Positions 18,162-27,771 of a stretch of DNA of 64,000 bases are shown in pieces. The position numbers were made by a program, and so were the translations under genes. The notes under the pieces were generated by a model. The model was not told the DNA's origin. It made no database searches and saw nothing but the letters and a program-made list of their open reading frames with translations. Within the stretch, counting starts at the first letter, position 1; each line of letters starts with the position of its first letter. The stretch comes from Listeria ilorinensis (GTDB lineage: Bacteria; Bacillota; Bacilli; Lactobacillales; Listeriaceae). The stretch covers positions 33,203-97,202 of the forward strand of contig NZ_CAJYCN010000012.1 in assembly GCF_913566895.1 (NCBI RefSeq), in the 5' to 3' direction.

Positions 18162-19047
18162 ATTTGGAGAAAAAAGCGAGTATAAATTTACGGAAAAGAT
18201 TCTCAGAAGGGGAAAGTGTGCGCGTTTTAGTGGTAATAATCCCGACTGATCGACGCAATTCCTTGTTTGTTAAAGGAATGCTTTTTGTCTCTTTGAAGAT
18301 TGCACCATCTAAAATCATTTCTGGTAAGATGCTAATGCCGAGACCAGCACCTACCAAGCCTTGAATCGTATAAAAATCTTTACTGGAAAAAGCAATCTTC
18401 GGTCTGAAGCCTTTTTTTTCTGCGCAGCTCGTAACAATTTTATAAAGATCGAATTCCTCGGGATAAAGAATAAATTTTTCATCACGAAGCATTTCAAGTG
18501 AAACACTGAATTTTTCAGCAAGCGGGTGCTCATGTGGTACGATCAGTTTTAACTTTTCTTCAAACAGAAGTGTTGGCGCGATTTTTTCATTTTCAGTCGG
18601 GACAGGGGAAAGGAAAGTCAGATCCAGATCACCTCGTGCAACCATTTGCATCAGTTCAGCATTAGAACCTTCCATAAAACGATAAGTGACATCGGGATAT
18701 TCAGCACGAAAAGCAGAGATGACAGCTGGTAATACTTTGGTGGCGAGCGAATTAGGTAAACCAACACGAATCGTTCCACGGGCTGGATCGGTATATTCAC
18801 TAACAAGCGCCTCCGCTTTTTCAAGTTCATTCAGTGCGATTTTGGCTTGTTGTAAAAAATCCATGCCGACAGCAGTCAACTGCATATTGCGGCCAATTCG
18901 GTCAAAAAGCTGAACGCCTAGCTCATCTTCCAGTTTTGTTATCTGTCTACTGACGGCAGATTGGGCGACATGTAAATTCTCAGATGCTTGGGTCATATGC
19001 TCAACTCGGGCAACTTCCATAAAATATTTTAACTGGCGAAGTTCCAT
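18160..19047 (-). CDS. gltC: LysR-family activator of glutamate synthase
   Basis: A 295-residue LysR regulator. The N-terminal helix-turn-helix lies at about 18-37 (MTQASENLHVAQSAVSRQIT), and the effector domain covers about 90-295. It is transcribed divergently from gltA with a 206-base shared promoter region, the classical GltC arrangement, in which the protein activates gltAB under nitrogen-limited or glucose-rich conditions. The ATG follows AAAGAGGATCTAC. No missing motif is seen. Confidence 0.9.
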   Translation of the reverse strand: MELRQLKYFMEVARVEHMTQASENLHVAQSAVSRQITKLEDELGVQLFDRIGRNMQLTAVGMDFLQQAKIALNELEKAEALVSEYTDPARGTIRVGLPNSLATKVLPAVISAFRAEYPDVTYRFMEGSNAELMQMVARGDLDLTFLSPVPTENEKIAPTLLFEEKLKLIVPHEHPLAEKFSVSLEMLRDEKFILYPEEFDLYKIVTSCAEKKGFRPKIAFSSKDFYTIQGLVGAGLGISILPEMILDGAIFKETKSIPLTNKELRRSVGIITTKTRTLSPSENLFRKFILAFFSK

Positions 19048-19253
19048 GTAGATCCTCTTTTCGTTCTCGATTTGAGATTGTTTTATTCTATTATATATAT
19101 TGTTTCGATAAATGAAAAGGAATAAAATAGAACTTACACATAAGGTAACAAAGGACGGTACTTGGCAAACGCGGAATCAATGACCAGAAGTTAATTTTCT
19201 GTCTATTTTGTTTATTCCGACGAAACGCGGGTGCTTATTAGGAGGTTTTCAAA
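19048..19253. promoter_or_regulatory. Divergent gltC-gltA control region
   Basis: It holds an inverted pair TTTTATTC (19081-19088) and GAATAAAA (19120-19127), and a dyad TCTCGATTTGAGA close to gltC. These resemble the paired sites expected for a LysR activator that also represses its own gene. AGGAGG at about 19241-19246 serves gltA. No -35/-10 pair is convincing, which fits an activator-dependent promoter. Confidence 0.5.
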
Positions 19254-22200
19254 ATGAGAAATAATGGCTTACCTAAAAAACATGGTTTATACGATCCGAG
19301 TAATGAGCATGACGCGTGTGGCATCGGTTTTGTGGCGAACATCAAGCATCGTGCAACGCATAAAATTGTGGAGCAGGGGATTCATATGCTTTGCCAATTG
19401 AAACACCGTGGCGGAGAAGTTGGAGGGGATACAGGGGATGGTGCAGGTATCCTACTTGAAATCTCAGATGATTTTTTTCGAATGAAAACAGCTGAAATCG
19501 GGATTGAATTACCTGAAAAATATCACTATGCAGTAGGGATGTTCAATTTTCCCCAAGATGAGGGGCAAAGAAGACTTTTAATGAAAAAAACGGAGACGTT
19601 CATCGATGAGTACGGACAAACTTTTTTAGGATTTCGGGAACTGCCAACCGATCCTACTAAAATCGGTGCTGGGGCACGTAAAACGGAGCCGGCAATTTAT
19701 CAGTTGTTTGTGGCAAAAGATCCCGATTTGAGTGAAGAAGCATTTGAACGCAAATTATATGTCATTCGCAAAGAAATCGAAAATTTTGCTGTCCAAGCAG
19801 ATGAAATAACAGAAACCTTTTATATTCCAAGTTTATCAACGCGAACGGTTATTTTTAAAGGCATGTTGACACCAGAACAGATTGATCGTTATTATCTAGA
19901 TTTGGCAGACACAGCCTATGTTTCTTCCTTTGCACTTGTACATTCACGCTTTTCAACCAATACATTTCCAAGCTGGGAAAGAGCGCATCCTTATCGCTAT
20001 TTGATCCATAATGGTGAGATCAATACGCAGCGTGGCAACCTCAACTGGATGAAAGCGCGGGAAAAAAGGGCAGAAACGGCTGCTTTTGGCGATGATTTTG
20101 AAAAACTATTACCGATTATTGATGAAAGCGGCAGTGACTCAGCCACACTTGATAATGCGATGGAATTTCTTGTACAGTCGGGAAGGAGCTTGCCGCATGC
20201 TGCTATGATGCTAATCCCTGAACCATGGGACAAAAATCCGAATATGACTGATCCAAAGCGAGCCTTTTATGAGTATCATGCGACGCTGATGGAACCTTGG
20301 GACGGACCAACTTCGATCTCATTCACTGATGGCCGTGTGATCGGGACAATTTTGGATCGCAATGGTTTGCGTCCTGCTCGTTATTATTTGACAAAGGACG
20401 ACACAATCATTTACTCATCCGAAACAGGTGTCGTACCTGTTGACCCAGAAGAGATCGTTCGGAAAGAGACAGTTGGCGCCGGCAAGATGTTGCTGATTGA
20501 TTTGGAAGAAGGACGGATCATTTCCGACCAAGAAGTGAAAGAACAGCTAACCACAGCACAGCCTTACCGAGAGTGGCTGAACCAGGAACTAACGGAGGTG
20601 GCAGAACTGGTTGCTTCGGAGTTAGCTTACGAGCCACCAACGAAAGCAGAGTGCTTTAAGAAGCAGCGTGCTTTTGGCTATACACAGGATGAGCTGAACA
20701 AGATTCTTATTCCTATGGTGACGGAGAAAAAAGATCCAATGGGGGCGATGGGGTATGATGCGCCACTTGCAGTTTTATCCAATCGCCCGCAGCTTTTATT
20801 TCATTATTTCAAACAGCTGTTCGCGCAAGTGACCAATCCGCCGATTGATGGATTACGCGAAGAGACGGTCATTTCGACAATGACACTTTTAGGCAATGAA
20901 GGAAATATCCTTGCGCCGGATGCTCAGAATGCCCACCGGATCCGCTTGAAAACACCAATGCTTTCCCGAAAGGAATACGCGGCCTTGCTGTTGCAGGAAA
21001 AATTTGACCATCCTACTGCTGTTGTTGATATTCTGTTTACCGAAGCAGAACGTGACCATCTTGATAAGCGCCTTGAAGACCTATTTGCTGAAGTGGATCG
21101 TAAAATTGAAGAGGGTGCTGAGCTGATCGTTTTAAGTGATGAGGGGGTTGATCCAGAACGAATCGGGATTCCATCGCTTCTTGCAACCAGTGCTGTCCAT
21201 CATCATTTGATCCAAGCAGGGACAAGAACAAAGGTTAGTTTGATTATCAAAACAGCTGAAGCGCGAGATGTTCATCATTCGGCTATGCTGGTAGGTTATG
21301 GGGCGGATGCGATCTTCCCGTATTTGGCGATTGATACTTTTGATGGACTGATTCGTACAGGGCGGATAAAGGGCTTTACGTTAGATGAGGCTGAAGAACG
21401 TTATTTAGAAGCTGTGACAGATGGTATCTTGAAAGTTATGTCTAAAATGGGTATTTCAACCATCCAAAGTTATCGAGGAGCTCAAATTTTTGAAGCGATT
21501 GGCATCGGTCAACAGGTAATCGACCGCTATTTCCGCGGGACGGCCAGCCAGCTTTCAGGGATCCCGCTTGAAGTGATCGCACAAGAAGCATGGCTCAGAC
21601 ACCGAGAGGCTTTCCATGATATTGGTTATCAAAGTTTCACGCTACAATCTGGCGGTGAATACCAGTGGCGCTCCAATGGTGAATATCACGTCTACAATCC
21701 ACTGGCAATCCATTCGTTGCAGCAGGCTACTAGAACCAATGACCGCGAAACCTATAATTTATATGCGGATTTGATGCAAAATCAGAATAATGCTTTCTTA
21801 CGGGGGTTGTTAACTTTCAAAAGTGATCGGCCCAAGATTTCGCTTGAAGAAGTGGAACCAAAAGAGGCGATTTTTAAACGTTTTAAATCGGGTGCGATGA
21901 GTTATGGTTCAATCAGTCAGGAGGCACATGAAGCGTTGGCGATTGCGATGAATCGGATCGGTGGACGCAGCAACAGCGGAGAAGGCGGCGAAAATCCTGC
22001 TCGCTTTACGCCCGATGAAAATGGCGATCTTAGAAGAAGTGCCATCAAACAGGTTGCGTCCGGCCGTTTTGGCGTCACTAGCCACTATTTGGTGAATGCC
22101 AATGAACTGCAGATTAAAATGGCGCAGGGGGCAAAACCTGGCGAAGGCGGTCATCTTCCAGGAAAAAAAGTATATCCATGGATTTCGAAAACCCGGGGAT

Positions 22201-23846
22201 CGACCACGGGTGTCGGCTTGATCTCTCCGCCGCCTCATCATGATATTTATTCGATTGAGGATTTGGCACAACTGATTTTTGACTTGAAAAATGCGAATAA
22301 AGAAGCGCGTATCAATGTCAAGCTGGTTTCAAAAACAGGCATCGGGACGATTGCGGCAGGTGTTGCAAAAGGTAACGCAGATGTCATTCTGGTAAGCGGT
22401 TATGAAGGCGGTACTGGGGCAGCGGCGCGCAGTAGCATTCGCCATACCGGCGTCCCATGGGAAATCGGCCTTGCTGAAACGCATCAGACACTGCTTCTCA
22501 ATGGTTTGCGCAATCAAGTCGTGGTAGAAACTGACGGCAAGTTGATGACCGGAAAAGATGTACTTGTAGCTGCAATGCTCGGTGCAGAAGAGTTCGGCTT
22601 TGCAACAGCACCCCTTGTAACACTAGGATGTGTAATGATGCGTGTCTGCCATCTGGATACATGTCCAGTGGGTGTCGCCACGCAAAATCCAGAACTACGG
22701 AAAAAATTCCAAGGTTCACCGGACTATGTGGTCAATTTCTTCCACTTTATTGTGGATGAAATGCGTGAACTGATGGCAGAATTAGGTTTCCGGACGCTGA
22801 ATGAACTAATTGGCCACAAGGAGTATCTGACAACGCATGAACGTAAAAATGAACACTGGAAAGCAAAATATCTTGATTTTGGACCGATGCTTTATACGGA
22901 TGAGACTTACTTGGCCGAAACGCAATACTGTACAAAAAAACAAAATCATCATTTAGAAAAAACGTTGGATCTAAAAAAATTACCACAAGTAGTGGCACCT
23001 GCACTTGCTGCGGGAGAAAAAGTGACTGGACGCTTCCCAATCCGTAATATTGACCGGGCTGTTGGAACAATTACTGGCTCACAGATCAGCCAAGCATATG
23101 GAGCAGAAGGTTTACCAGAAGATACCATCGAATTGACATTTGTCGGAGCGGCAGGACAAAGCTTTGGAGCCTTCACTCCACAGGGTATGACACTTCGAGT
23201 GGAAGGCGATGCCAATGATTACTTTGGAAAAGGTTTGTCGGGTGGAAAACTGATCGTGACCCATGATCCAAAAACTCCAGTCACGGCACATGAATCAGCT
23301 ATTGTTGGGAATGTGACACTTTACGGAGCCACTTCTGGAGAGGCTTACATGCACGGGACTGCAGGAGCGCGTTTTGCTGTGCGAAATAGTGGAGCTCTGG
23401 CGGTTGTGGAAGGAATCGGCGATAACGGCTGTGAATATATGACGGGTGGAGCTGTGGTCGTTTTAGGTGAAATTGGCGATAATTTTGCTGCGGGGATGTC
23501 AGGTGGAGTCGCTTATGTTTATGCACCAGATGAAGCTGCTTTTCGTCAAAAAACCAATCAGGAACTCGTTTCAATTCGTTCCGTCCAGTCGGTGCGTGAG
23601 GAAGAACTACTGCTGAAAATGCTTCGCAACCATACAGCCTATACAGGCAGCCCATTTGCTAAAGCGATTCTGGCAAATTGGGAGATGGAAAAAGCACATT
23701 TTCGCTATGTGATCCCACATGAATATGAGTTGATGATGACACGGATCGAAACGTTGGAAACGCATGGTCAAACACATGATGAAGCTGAACTGACAGCTTT
23801 TTATGAGCATAAAGACGGCAAACTTTTAAGCCCGGTGGCGAAGTAG
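19254..23846 (+). CDS. gltA: Glutamate synthase large subunit
   Basis: Ferredoxin/NADPH-type GOGAT large chain of 1530 residues. It makes two glutamates from glutamine and 2-oxoglutarate with the small subunit. The catalytic Cys22 of the class II amidotransferase follows EHDA and should be exposed by removal of a 21-residue propeptide. The central and FMN-binding domains include SYGSISQEAHEALA and GGRSNSGEGGE. The 3Fe-4S cysteines lie in CVMMRVCHLDTCPVG. The C-terminal glutamine-rich beta-helix domain shows repeated GG motifs. SD AGGAGG precedes the ATG. GltC divergent upstream. Confidence 0.96.
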   Translation: MRNNGLPKKHGLYDPSNEHDACGIGFVANIKHRATHKIVEQGIHMLCQLKHRGGEVGGDTGDGAGILLEISDDFFRMKTAEIGIELPEKYHYAVGMFNFPQDEGQRRLLMKKTETFIDEYGQTFLGFRELPTDPTKIGAGARKTEPAIYQLFVAKDPDLSEEAFERKLYVIRKEIENFAVQADEITETFYIPSLSTRTVIFKGMLTPEQIDRYYLDLADTAYVSSFALVHSRFSTNTFPSWERAHPYRYLIHNGEINTQRGNLNWMKAREKRAETAAFGDDFEKLLPIIDESGSDSATLDNAMEFLVQSGRSLPHAAMMLIPEPWDKNPNMTDPKRAFYEYHATLMEPWDGPTSISFTDGRVIGTILDRNGLRPARYYLTKDDTIIYSSETGVVPVDPEEIVRKETVGAGKMLLIDLEEGRIISDQEVKEQLTTAQPYREWLNQELTEVAELVASELAYEPPTKAECFKKQRAFGYTQDELNKILIPMVTEKKDPMGAMGYDAPLAVLSNRPQLLFHYFKQLFAQVTNPPIDGLREETVISTMTLLGNEGNILAPDAQNAHRIRLKTPMLSRKEYAALLLQEKFDHPTAVVDILFTEAERDHLDKRLEDLFAEVDRKIEEGAELIVLSDEGVDPERIGIPSLLATSAVHHHLIQAGTRTKVSLIIKTAEARDVHHSAMLVGYGADAIFPYLAIDTFDGLIRTGRIKGFTLDEAEERYLEAVTDGILKVMSKMGISTIQSYRGAQIFEAIGIGQQVIDRYFRGTASQLSGIPLEVIAQEAWLRHREAFHDIGYQSFTLQSGGEYQWRSNGEYHVYNPLAIHSLQQATRTNDRETYNLYADLMQNQNNAFLRGLLTFKSDRPKISLEEVEPKEAIFKRFKSGAMSYGSISQEAHEALAIAMNRIGGRSNSGEGGENPARFTPDENGDLRRSAIKQVASGRFGVTSHYLVNANELQIKMAQGAKPGEGGHLPGKKVYPWISKTRGSTTGVGLISPPPHHDIYSIEDLAQLIFDLKNANKEARINVKLVSKTGIGTIAAGVAKGNADVILVSGYEGGTGAAARSSIRHTGVPWEIGLAETHQTLLLNGLRNQVVVETDGKLMTGKDVLVAAMLGAEEFGFATAPLVTLGCVMMRVCHLDTCPVGVATQNPELRKKFQGSPDYVVNFFHFIVDEMRELMAELGFRTLNELIGHKEYLTTHERKNEHWKAKYLDFGPMLYTDETYLAETQYCTKKQNHHLEKTLDLKKLPQVVAPALAAGEKVTGRFPIRNIDRAVGTITGSQISQAYGAEGLPEDTIELTFVGAAGQSFGAFTPQGMTLRVEGDANDYFGKGLSGGKLIVTHDPKTPVTAHESAIVGNVTLYGATSGEAYMHGTAGARFAVRNSGALAVVEGIGDNGCEYMTGGAVVVLGEIGDNFAAGMSGGVAYVYAPDEAAFRQKTNQELVSIRSVQSVREEELLLKMLRNHTAYTGSPFAKAILANWEMEKAHFRYVIPHEYELMMTRIETLETHGQTHDEAELTAFYEHKDGKLLSPVAK

Positions 23847-23866
23847 GAAAGGTGAGGTGAACCAAG

Positions 23867-25339
23867 ATGGGAAAAGCGACAGGATTTATGGAATATGAAC
23901 GCATCCAAACGCCAAATCGTGATCCAAAGAAACGGACGCGCGATTGGTTTGAGTATAGTTTGCCGATGCCTGAAAAAGACTTGACGCTCCAGGCGGCACG
24001 ATGTATGGATTGCGGGGTTCCGTTTTGCAGTGTGGGAATGGAAATCAAGAATGGGGTTTCCGGCTGTCCGCTCCACAATCTGATCCCGGAATGGAACGAT
24101 GCTGTGTATCAAGGTGATTGGAAGCTAGCACTGGATTTACTTTTAAAGACAAATAATTTCCCGGAATTTACCGGACGTGTTTGTCCGGCTCCATGTGAAG
24201 GCGGCTGTACAGTAGCCATCCATGACCCAGCTGTCGGAATTAAATCGATCGAAAAGGCCATTATTGACCGTGGTTTCGCAGAAGGTTGGATCAAACCGGA
24301 ACCGCCGCTTAGAAGAACTGGCAAAAAAGTAGCTGTAATTGGCTCCGGACCAGCCGGACTTGCCTGTTCCGATCAACTGAACAAAGCAGGACACAGTGTC
24401 ACTGTTTTCGAGAAAAGTGATCGTCTTGGCGGTCTTCTGATGTATGGGATTCCAACAATGAAGCTTGAAAAAGAAGCAGTCACCCGACGGGTCAACCTTT
24501 TGGCTGAAGAAGGTGTCCAATTTATCACAGGTGTGGCGGCTGGGATTGATATTTCGGTCGGCGAACTGAAAGAGCAATTCGATGCGATCGTCTTAGCAAC
24601 AGGTGCTGGTAATGCGCGTGATGTGCATATTCCAGGACGTGATGCTAAAGGAATCCACATGGCAGTTCCTTACCTTACGCAGGCAACGATCGACAATTTG
24701 GATCATGCCGGGAAGCAGACACTCTCGGCAGAAGGCAAAAATGTGATTGTCATTGGCGGAGGTGACACGGGTGCTGACTGTGTAGCAACAGCTCTGCGGC
24801 AAGGAGCAAAATCTATTCGCCAGTTTGGGATCCAAGAAAAGCTGCCGGAACTTCGAAAACAGCAAAATCCTTGGCCGGAGTATCCGCGCACCTTTAAAAT
24901 GGATTATGCCCACGAAGAAGCAGAAGCAGTTTACGGTCATGATCCGCGCGAGTATTTGGTTAATACCGTTCGTTTTGAGAAAAATGAAGTCGGTGAACTG
25001 AAAGGACTGTATGCTGTAGATGTGGAACCAGATCCAGAAAATCCACATCGATATCAAGATATTCCCGGTACAGAAAAATTTTATGCGGCAGATTTGGTAT
25101 TGATTGCGATTGGCTTTGCTGGTACAACAAGTGATATTTTTGATAATTTTGGTATTCAAAAAACAGAGCGCCACACAATCGATGCAGCAAAGGGCTTTTA
25201 CCGAACTACCGAGGAACGAATTTTTGCCTGTGGAGATGCCAGACATGGTCAAAGCCTCGTTGTTACAGCGATTGCAGAAGGTCGTGAAGCGGCTCGAGAA
25301 GTTGATTTTTACTTGATGAATGAGACCTTTTTGCCGTGA
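23867..25339 (+). CDS. gltB: Glutamate synthase small subunit
   Basis: The 490-residue beta subunit delivers NADPH electrons to the large chain. N-terminal cysteine clusters (CMDCGVPFC, then CPLHNL and CPAPCEGGC) are expected to bind 4Fe-4S centres. The FAD loop VIGSGPAGLACSDQL lies about 152-166. A second nucleotide loop, VIGGGDTGADCVATA, lies about 294-308, and the C-terminal FACGDAR-like segment closes the FAD domain. It lies 20 bases after gltA with SD GGTGAGGTGA. Operon gltAB, ended by the hairpin at 25379-25446. Confidence 0.95.
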   Translation: MGKATGFMEYERIQTPNRDPKKRTRDWFEYSLPMPEKDLTLQAARCMDCGVPFCSVGMEIKNGVSGCPLHNLIPEWNDAVYQGDWKLALDLLLKTNNFPEFTGRVCPAPCEGGCTVAIHDPAVGIKSIEKAIIDRGFAEGWIKPEPPLRRTGKKVAVIGSGPAGLACSDQLNKAGHSVTVFEKSDRLGGLLMYGIPTMKLEKEAVTRRVNLLAEEGVQFITGVAAGIDISVGELKEQFDAIVLATGAGNARDVHIPGRDAKGIHMAVPYLTQATIDNLDHAGKQTLSAEGKNVIVIGGGDTGADCVATALRQGAKSIRQFGIQEKLPELRKQQNPWPEYPRTFKMDYAHEEAEAVYGHDPREYLVNTVRFEKNEVGELKGLYAVDVEPDPENPHRYQDIPGTEKFYAADLVLIAIGFAGTTSDIFDNFGIQKTERHTIDAAKGFYRTTEERIFACGDARHGQSLVVTAIAEGREAAREVDFYLMNETFLP

Positions 25340-25378
25340 ATATGGGCGCATGAGCCATTATTAAAGCAGTATCCAATA

Positions 25379-25446
25379 AAAAATCAGCTATTTGACCCGT
25401 GCGATGCTTGAGTGAGCGATCCCGGCAGATAGCTGATTTTTTTGAA
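25379..25446. terminator. Bidirectional terminator between gltB and the MATE gene
   Basis: AAAATCAGCTATTTG and CAGATAGCTGATTTTT pair over a long stem with an inner GC-rich loop, and a T-run follows on the plus strand. The complementary A-run serves the convergent MATE gene. Confidence 0.8.
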
Positions 25447-25453
25447 AGGAGAA

Positions 25454-26803
25454 TTAGCTTGAGGAAATCGTTTTTGGAGAATGTGCCAATTTATGGGCAA
25501 TCGCGTGAAACCAACCGGTCAGAAGCAGCCCTTTAAACACACTGGTGATACTAATGCTAAGCCAAATCCCTTCCAAACCCATAAAGTTTGAGAGAACTAG
25601 TGCCAGCGGAATTCGAGCAGCTGAAAAAATGATCGAAATAATTGGTGGAGCATAAGTTCGGCCGATACCATTGAAGGCACCGACAGATAATAGTTCCATA
25701 CACATGAAAAGTTGGGAAAATCCTAATGTCTGCATGTAACCGACCCCCATATCAATGATGGCAGTTTCATCAATAAAGAGACCAAAAAGCTGTTTTGGAA
25801 AAAGAATAAACAATAATGAGATCATACTCCCAAAAACGGCGACAAGTTTTAAAGCCGAATGAAAACCCGTTTGAACTCTGTCCATGCGTTTAGCGCCGTA
25901 ATTTTGACCAACAAATGCTGCAATTGCACCTTGTAAACCTCCAATTGTCATGTAAGAAATGGATTCGATCTGTACACCGATTTTTTGAACAGCGATTGCT
26001 TCTGTGCCAAAGTGCACGATGATTTTTGCCATGTAAATAGAAATAAGAATAAAAATGATTCGTTGCAAGGTTACGGGAAGACTCATTTTACTAATTTCAA
26101 GCATGTGTTTCAGTGATAGTGGTTGCTTAAAGCATGCTGCAATGTATGTACGACCGAAATACAACATGATGAAAAATGTGAGTAGTCTGGCTATATTTGT
26201 AGCCCAAGCAGCTCCGAGGATACCTATTTCAGGAATGGGTCCAAACCCAAATATCAATAGGGGATCCAAGAGAATATTTGTCAACAAACCGATTGCACTG
26301 GCTTGGAACGGCAACTTGGTATTTCCATAACTAGTCAGAACAGCTGTTAATGTGCTGGATAAGAATAGAAAAGGAATGCTAAGCAAAGAGCAGCGAAGAT
26401 AATCCACCGCCATATGCTCAATGGATGATTCGTTGAGGTTGAAAAATTGAATGAGATTTTCTGAAAAAAGTCCCATGATCATTACGAATAAGATAGAAAG
26501 CAGGACAGATAAAAATAAGCTGTTCTTCAAATAACGAGCAGCTATTTCATGTTTTCCAGATCCCAGCGACTGAGCAATTCGTATACCAGTGCCGATCACT
26601 ACCAGAGTCGAAAGCGCCACTGCTAAATTGATAAAAAAACTGGCTGTGCCGATTGCACTGACTGCCTGAGCTCCCAGACGGCCAATCCAGACCATATTGA
26701 TCATTCCAAATGCTGTTTGAATAAAGTTAGAAGCAATAATGGGTAAAGCCAGCTTCAACAGTAAGGTTTTCTCATTTCCTATCGTCATATCAAGCTGTTT
26801 CAT
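25454..26803 (-). CDS. MATE-family efflux transporter
   Basis: A cation-driven multidrug/organic-compound exporter with 449 residues and about twelve membrane helices in two related halves. The N-terminal half has PIIASNFIQTAFGMINMVWIG and VVIGTGIRIAQSLGSG, and the C-terminal half has FVGQNYGAKRMDRV. It lies 24 bases downstream of arsC on the same strand, so it probably belongs to the arsR-arsC transcript and may fill the place normally held by an ArsB/Acr3 pump. That role is inference; the MATE assignment itself is firm. Confidence 0.87.
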   Translation of the reverse strand: MKQLDMTIGNEKTLLLKLALPIIASNFIQTAFGMINMVWIGRLGAQAVSAIGTASFFINLAVALSTLVVIGTGIRIAQSLGSGKHEIAARYLKNSLFLSVLLSILFVMIMGLFSENLIQFFNLNESSIEHMAVDYLRCSLLSIPFLFLSSTLTAVLTSYGNTKLPFQASAIGLLTNILLDPLLIFGFGPIPEIGILGAAWATNIARLLTFFIMLYFGRTYIAACFKQPLSLKHMLEISKMSLPVTLQRIIFILISIYMAKIIVHFGTEAIAVQKIGVQIESISYMTIGGLQGAIAAFVGQNYGAKRMDRVQTGFHSALKLVAVFGSMISLLFILFPKQLFGLFIDETAIIDMGVGYMQTLGFSQLFMCMELLSVGAFNGIGRTYAPPIISIIFSAARIPLALVLSNFMGLEGIWLSISITSVFKGLLLTGWFHAIAHKLAHSPKTISSS

Positions 26804-26827
26804 TTAGATAACTCCTGGTGTATCCCT

Positions 26828-27232
26828 TCAAAAATCAAATTCATTTCGGTTAATACGCTCCCTTAGTTCCAAGATTTTTGCTTCAATCAAATCACGCGTC
26901 GTTCTAAACTGTTCGATTGGACCACCACTTGGATCGTTTAATCCCCAATCCTCCCGATATTTGGTTGGGACAGTCGGGCAGCTGACACCGCAACCCATTG
27001 TAATCAGAATGTCGAGCTCTTCTGGAATATCTTGTAACAACTTGGGATGTTGTTTACTGGGATCAAGCCCATGTTCTTTTATCACAGCGATTGCCAACGG
27101 TTTTACTTCAGGATATTCTTCTGTTCCAGCTGACCAGACTTCAGCCATCTCAGCTAAATATTTTTTGCCTAAGGCTTCTGCAATTTGTGAACGGCAAGAA
27201 TTATGAATACAGACAAAAGCAATTTTTAACAT
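26828..27232 (-). CDS. arsC: Arsenate reductase, low-molecular-weight phosphatase type
   Basis: Reduces arsenate to arsenite. The 134 residues carry the phosphatase loop with nucleophile Cys8 (CIHNSCR, a CX5R motif), resolving cysteines Cys81 and Cys85 in GCGVSCP, and the catalytic Asp region (DWGLNDPSGG). The spacing of the two resolving cysteines (4) is shorter than the 7 of the plasmid pI258 enzyme but typical of the MGCGVxCP branch. It is transcribed after arsR with a 58-base gap and followed by the MATE gene. Confidence 0.9.
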   Translation of the reverse strand: MLKIAFVCIHNSCRSQIAEALGKKYLAEMAEVWSAGTEEYPEVKPLAIAVIKEHGLDPSKQHPKLLQDIPEELDILITMGCGVSCPTVPTKYREDWGLNDPSGGPIEQFRTTRDLIEAKILELRERINRNEFDF

Positions 27233-27290
27233 AGTAAAGCTCCTTTTTTTGTTTGAAAAACAAACATTGATTAATCAGTACCTTTTTTCT

Positions 27291-27599
27291 CTAAGATGAA
27301 CAAATGCTTTTTATTGCAGGTGAAGGTGGACAAAGCGCAATCACTTGTTCGATCAAATGAAAATAGGGATAGTCTTGATTAAGTTTGTAATACTTCCATT
27401 GTGCTTGTTTTTTTTCGACTAACAAACCATTATCTCTCAGTTTTTTTATATGCTTGCTGATAGCAGGCTGAGAAATATCAAAATAATCCACAAGCTGGCA
27501 GATACAGATCTCCTTATCCGCTAAAATGGTCAAGATTTCTAAACGTGTTTGGTCAGCTAATAATTTACATACTTGTTCTATTTCACTGTAAGTATTCAT
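27291..27599 (-). CDS. arsR: ArsR-family metalloregulatory repressor
   Basis: A 102-residue winged-helix repressor. The recognition region is DYFDISQPAISKHIKKLRD (about 41-59). A cysteine pair lies just before it in EICICQL, close to the CxC arsenite site of ArsR, and two more cysteines occur in the C-terminal tail (CPPSPAIKSIC) and could complete the trigonal site. It heads the arsR-arsC-MATE unit and has its own operator inside the promoter spacer. Arsenite as inducer is inferred from the partner ArsC. Confidence 0.88.
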   Translation of the reverse strand: MNTYSEIEQVCKLLADQTRLEILTILADKEICICQLVDYFDISQPAISKHIKKLRDNGLLVEKKQAQWKYYKLNQDYPYFHLIEQVIALCPPSPAIKSICSS

Positions 27600-27617
27600 C
27601 CTATCCCTCCAGAACTC

Positions 27618-27646
27618 ATTCTATAACTTTTAGGTTATATAATCAA
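27618..27646 (-). promoter_or_regulatory. arsR promoter with operator in the spacer
   Basis: Read on the minus strand, TTGATT and TAGAAT are separated by 17 bases. The inverted repeat TATAAC-N6-GTTATA (27622-27639) lies over the spacer and -10, which is where an ArsR dimer would block RNA polymerase. A further half-site GGTTATA lies at 27650 on the plus strand. Confidence 0.65.
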
Positions 27647-27690
27647 TGGGTTATATTTAGAAATCGTTGTGTAAGGGGGAAAAACTTGAT

Positions 27691-27741
27691 ATAAACGTTT
27701 TTATGATTTTTATTGTGACAAATCTGCTCAACCTGTATAAT
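27691..27741 (+). promoter_or_regulatory. Promoter of the LacI-type gene with possible operator
   Basis: TTGTGA (27713-27718) and TATAAT (27736-27741) have exact 17-base spacing. Just upstream, ATAAACGTTTTTAT (27691-27704) is a near-palindrome with central CG, the pattern bound by LacI/CcpA-family proteins, and may be an autoregulatory or CcpA site. Confidence 0.6.
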
Positions 27742-27771
27742 AGAAGAAAAAGGCGAAAGGAAGCGATTTAT

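Noticed and set aside
19997..20233. Several 60-250-codon frames opposite gltA, gltB, ade and mprF
   Set aside because: They lie wholly inside well-identified genes on the other strand, have atypical composition and no start signals.
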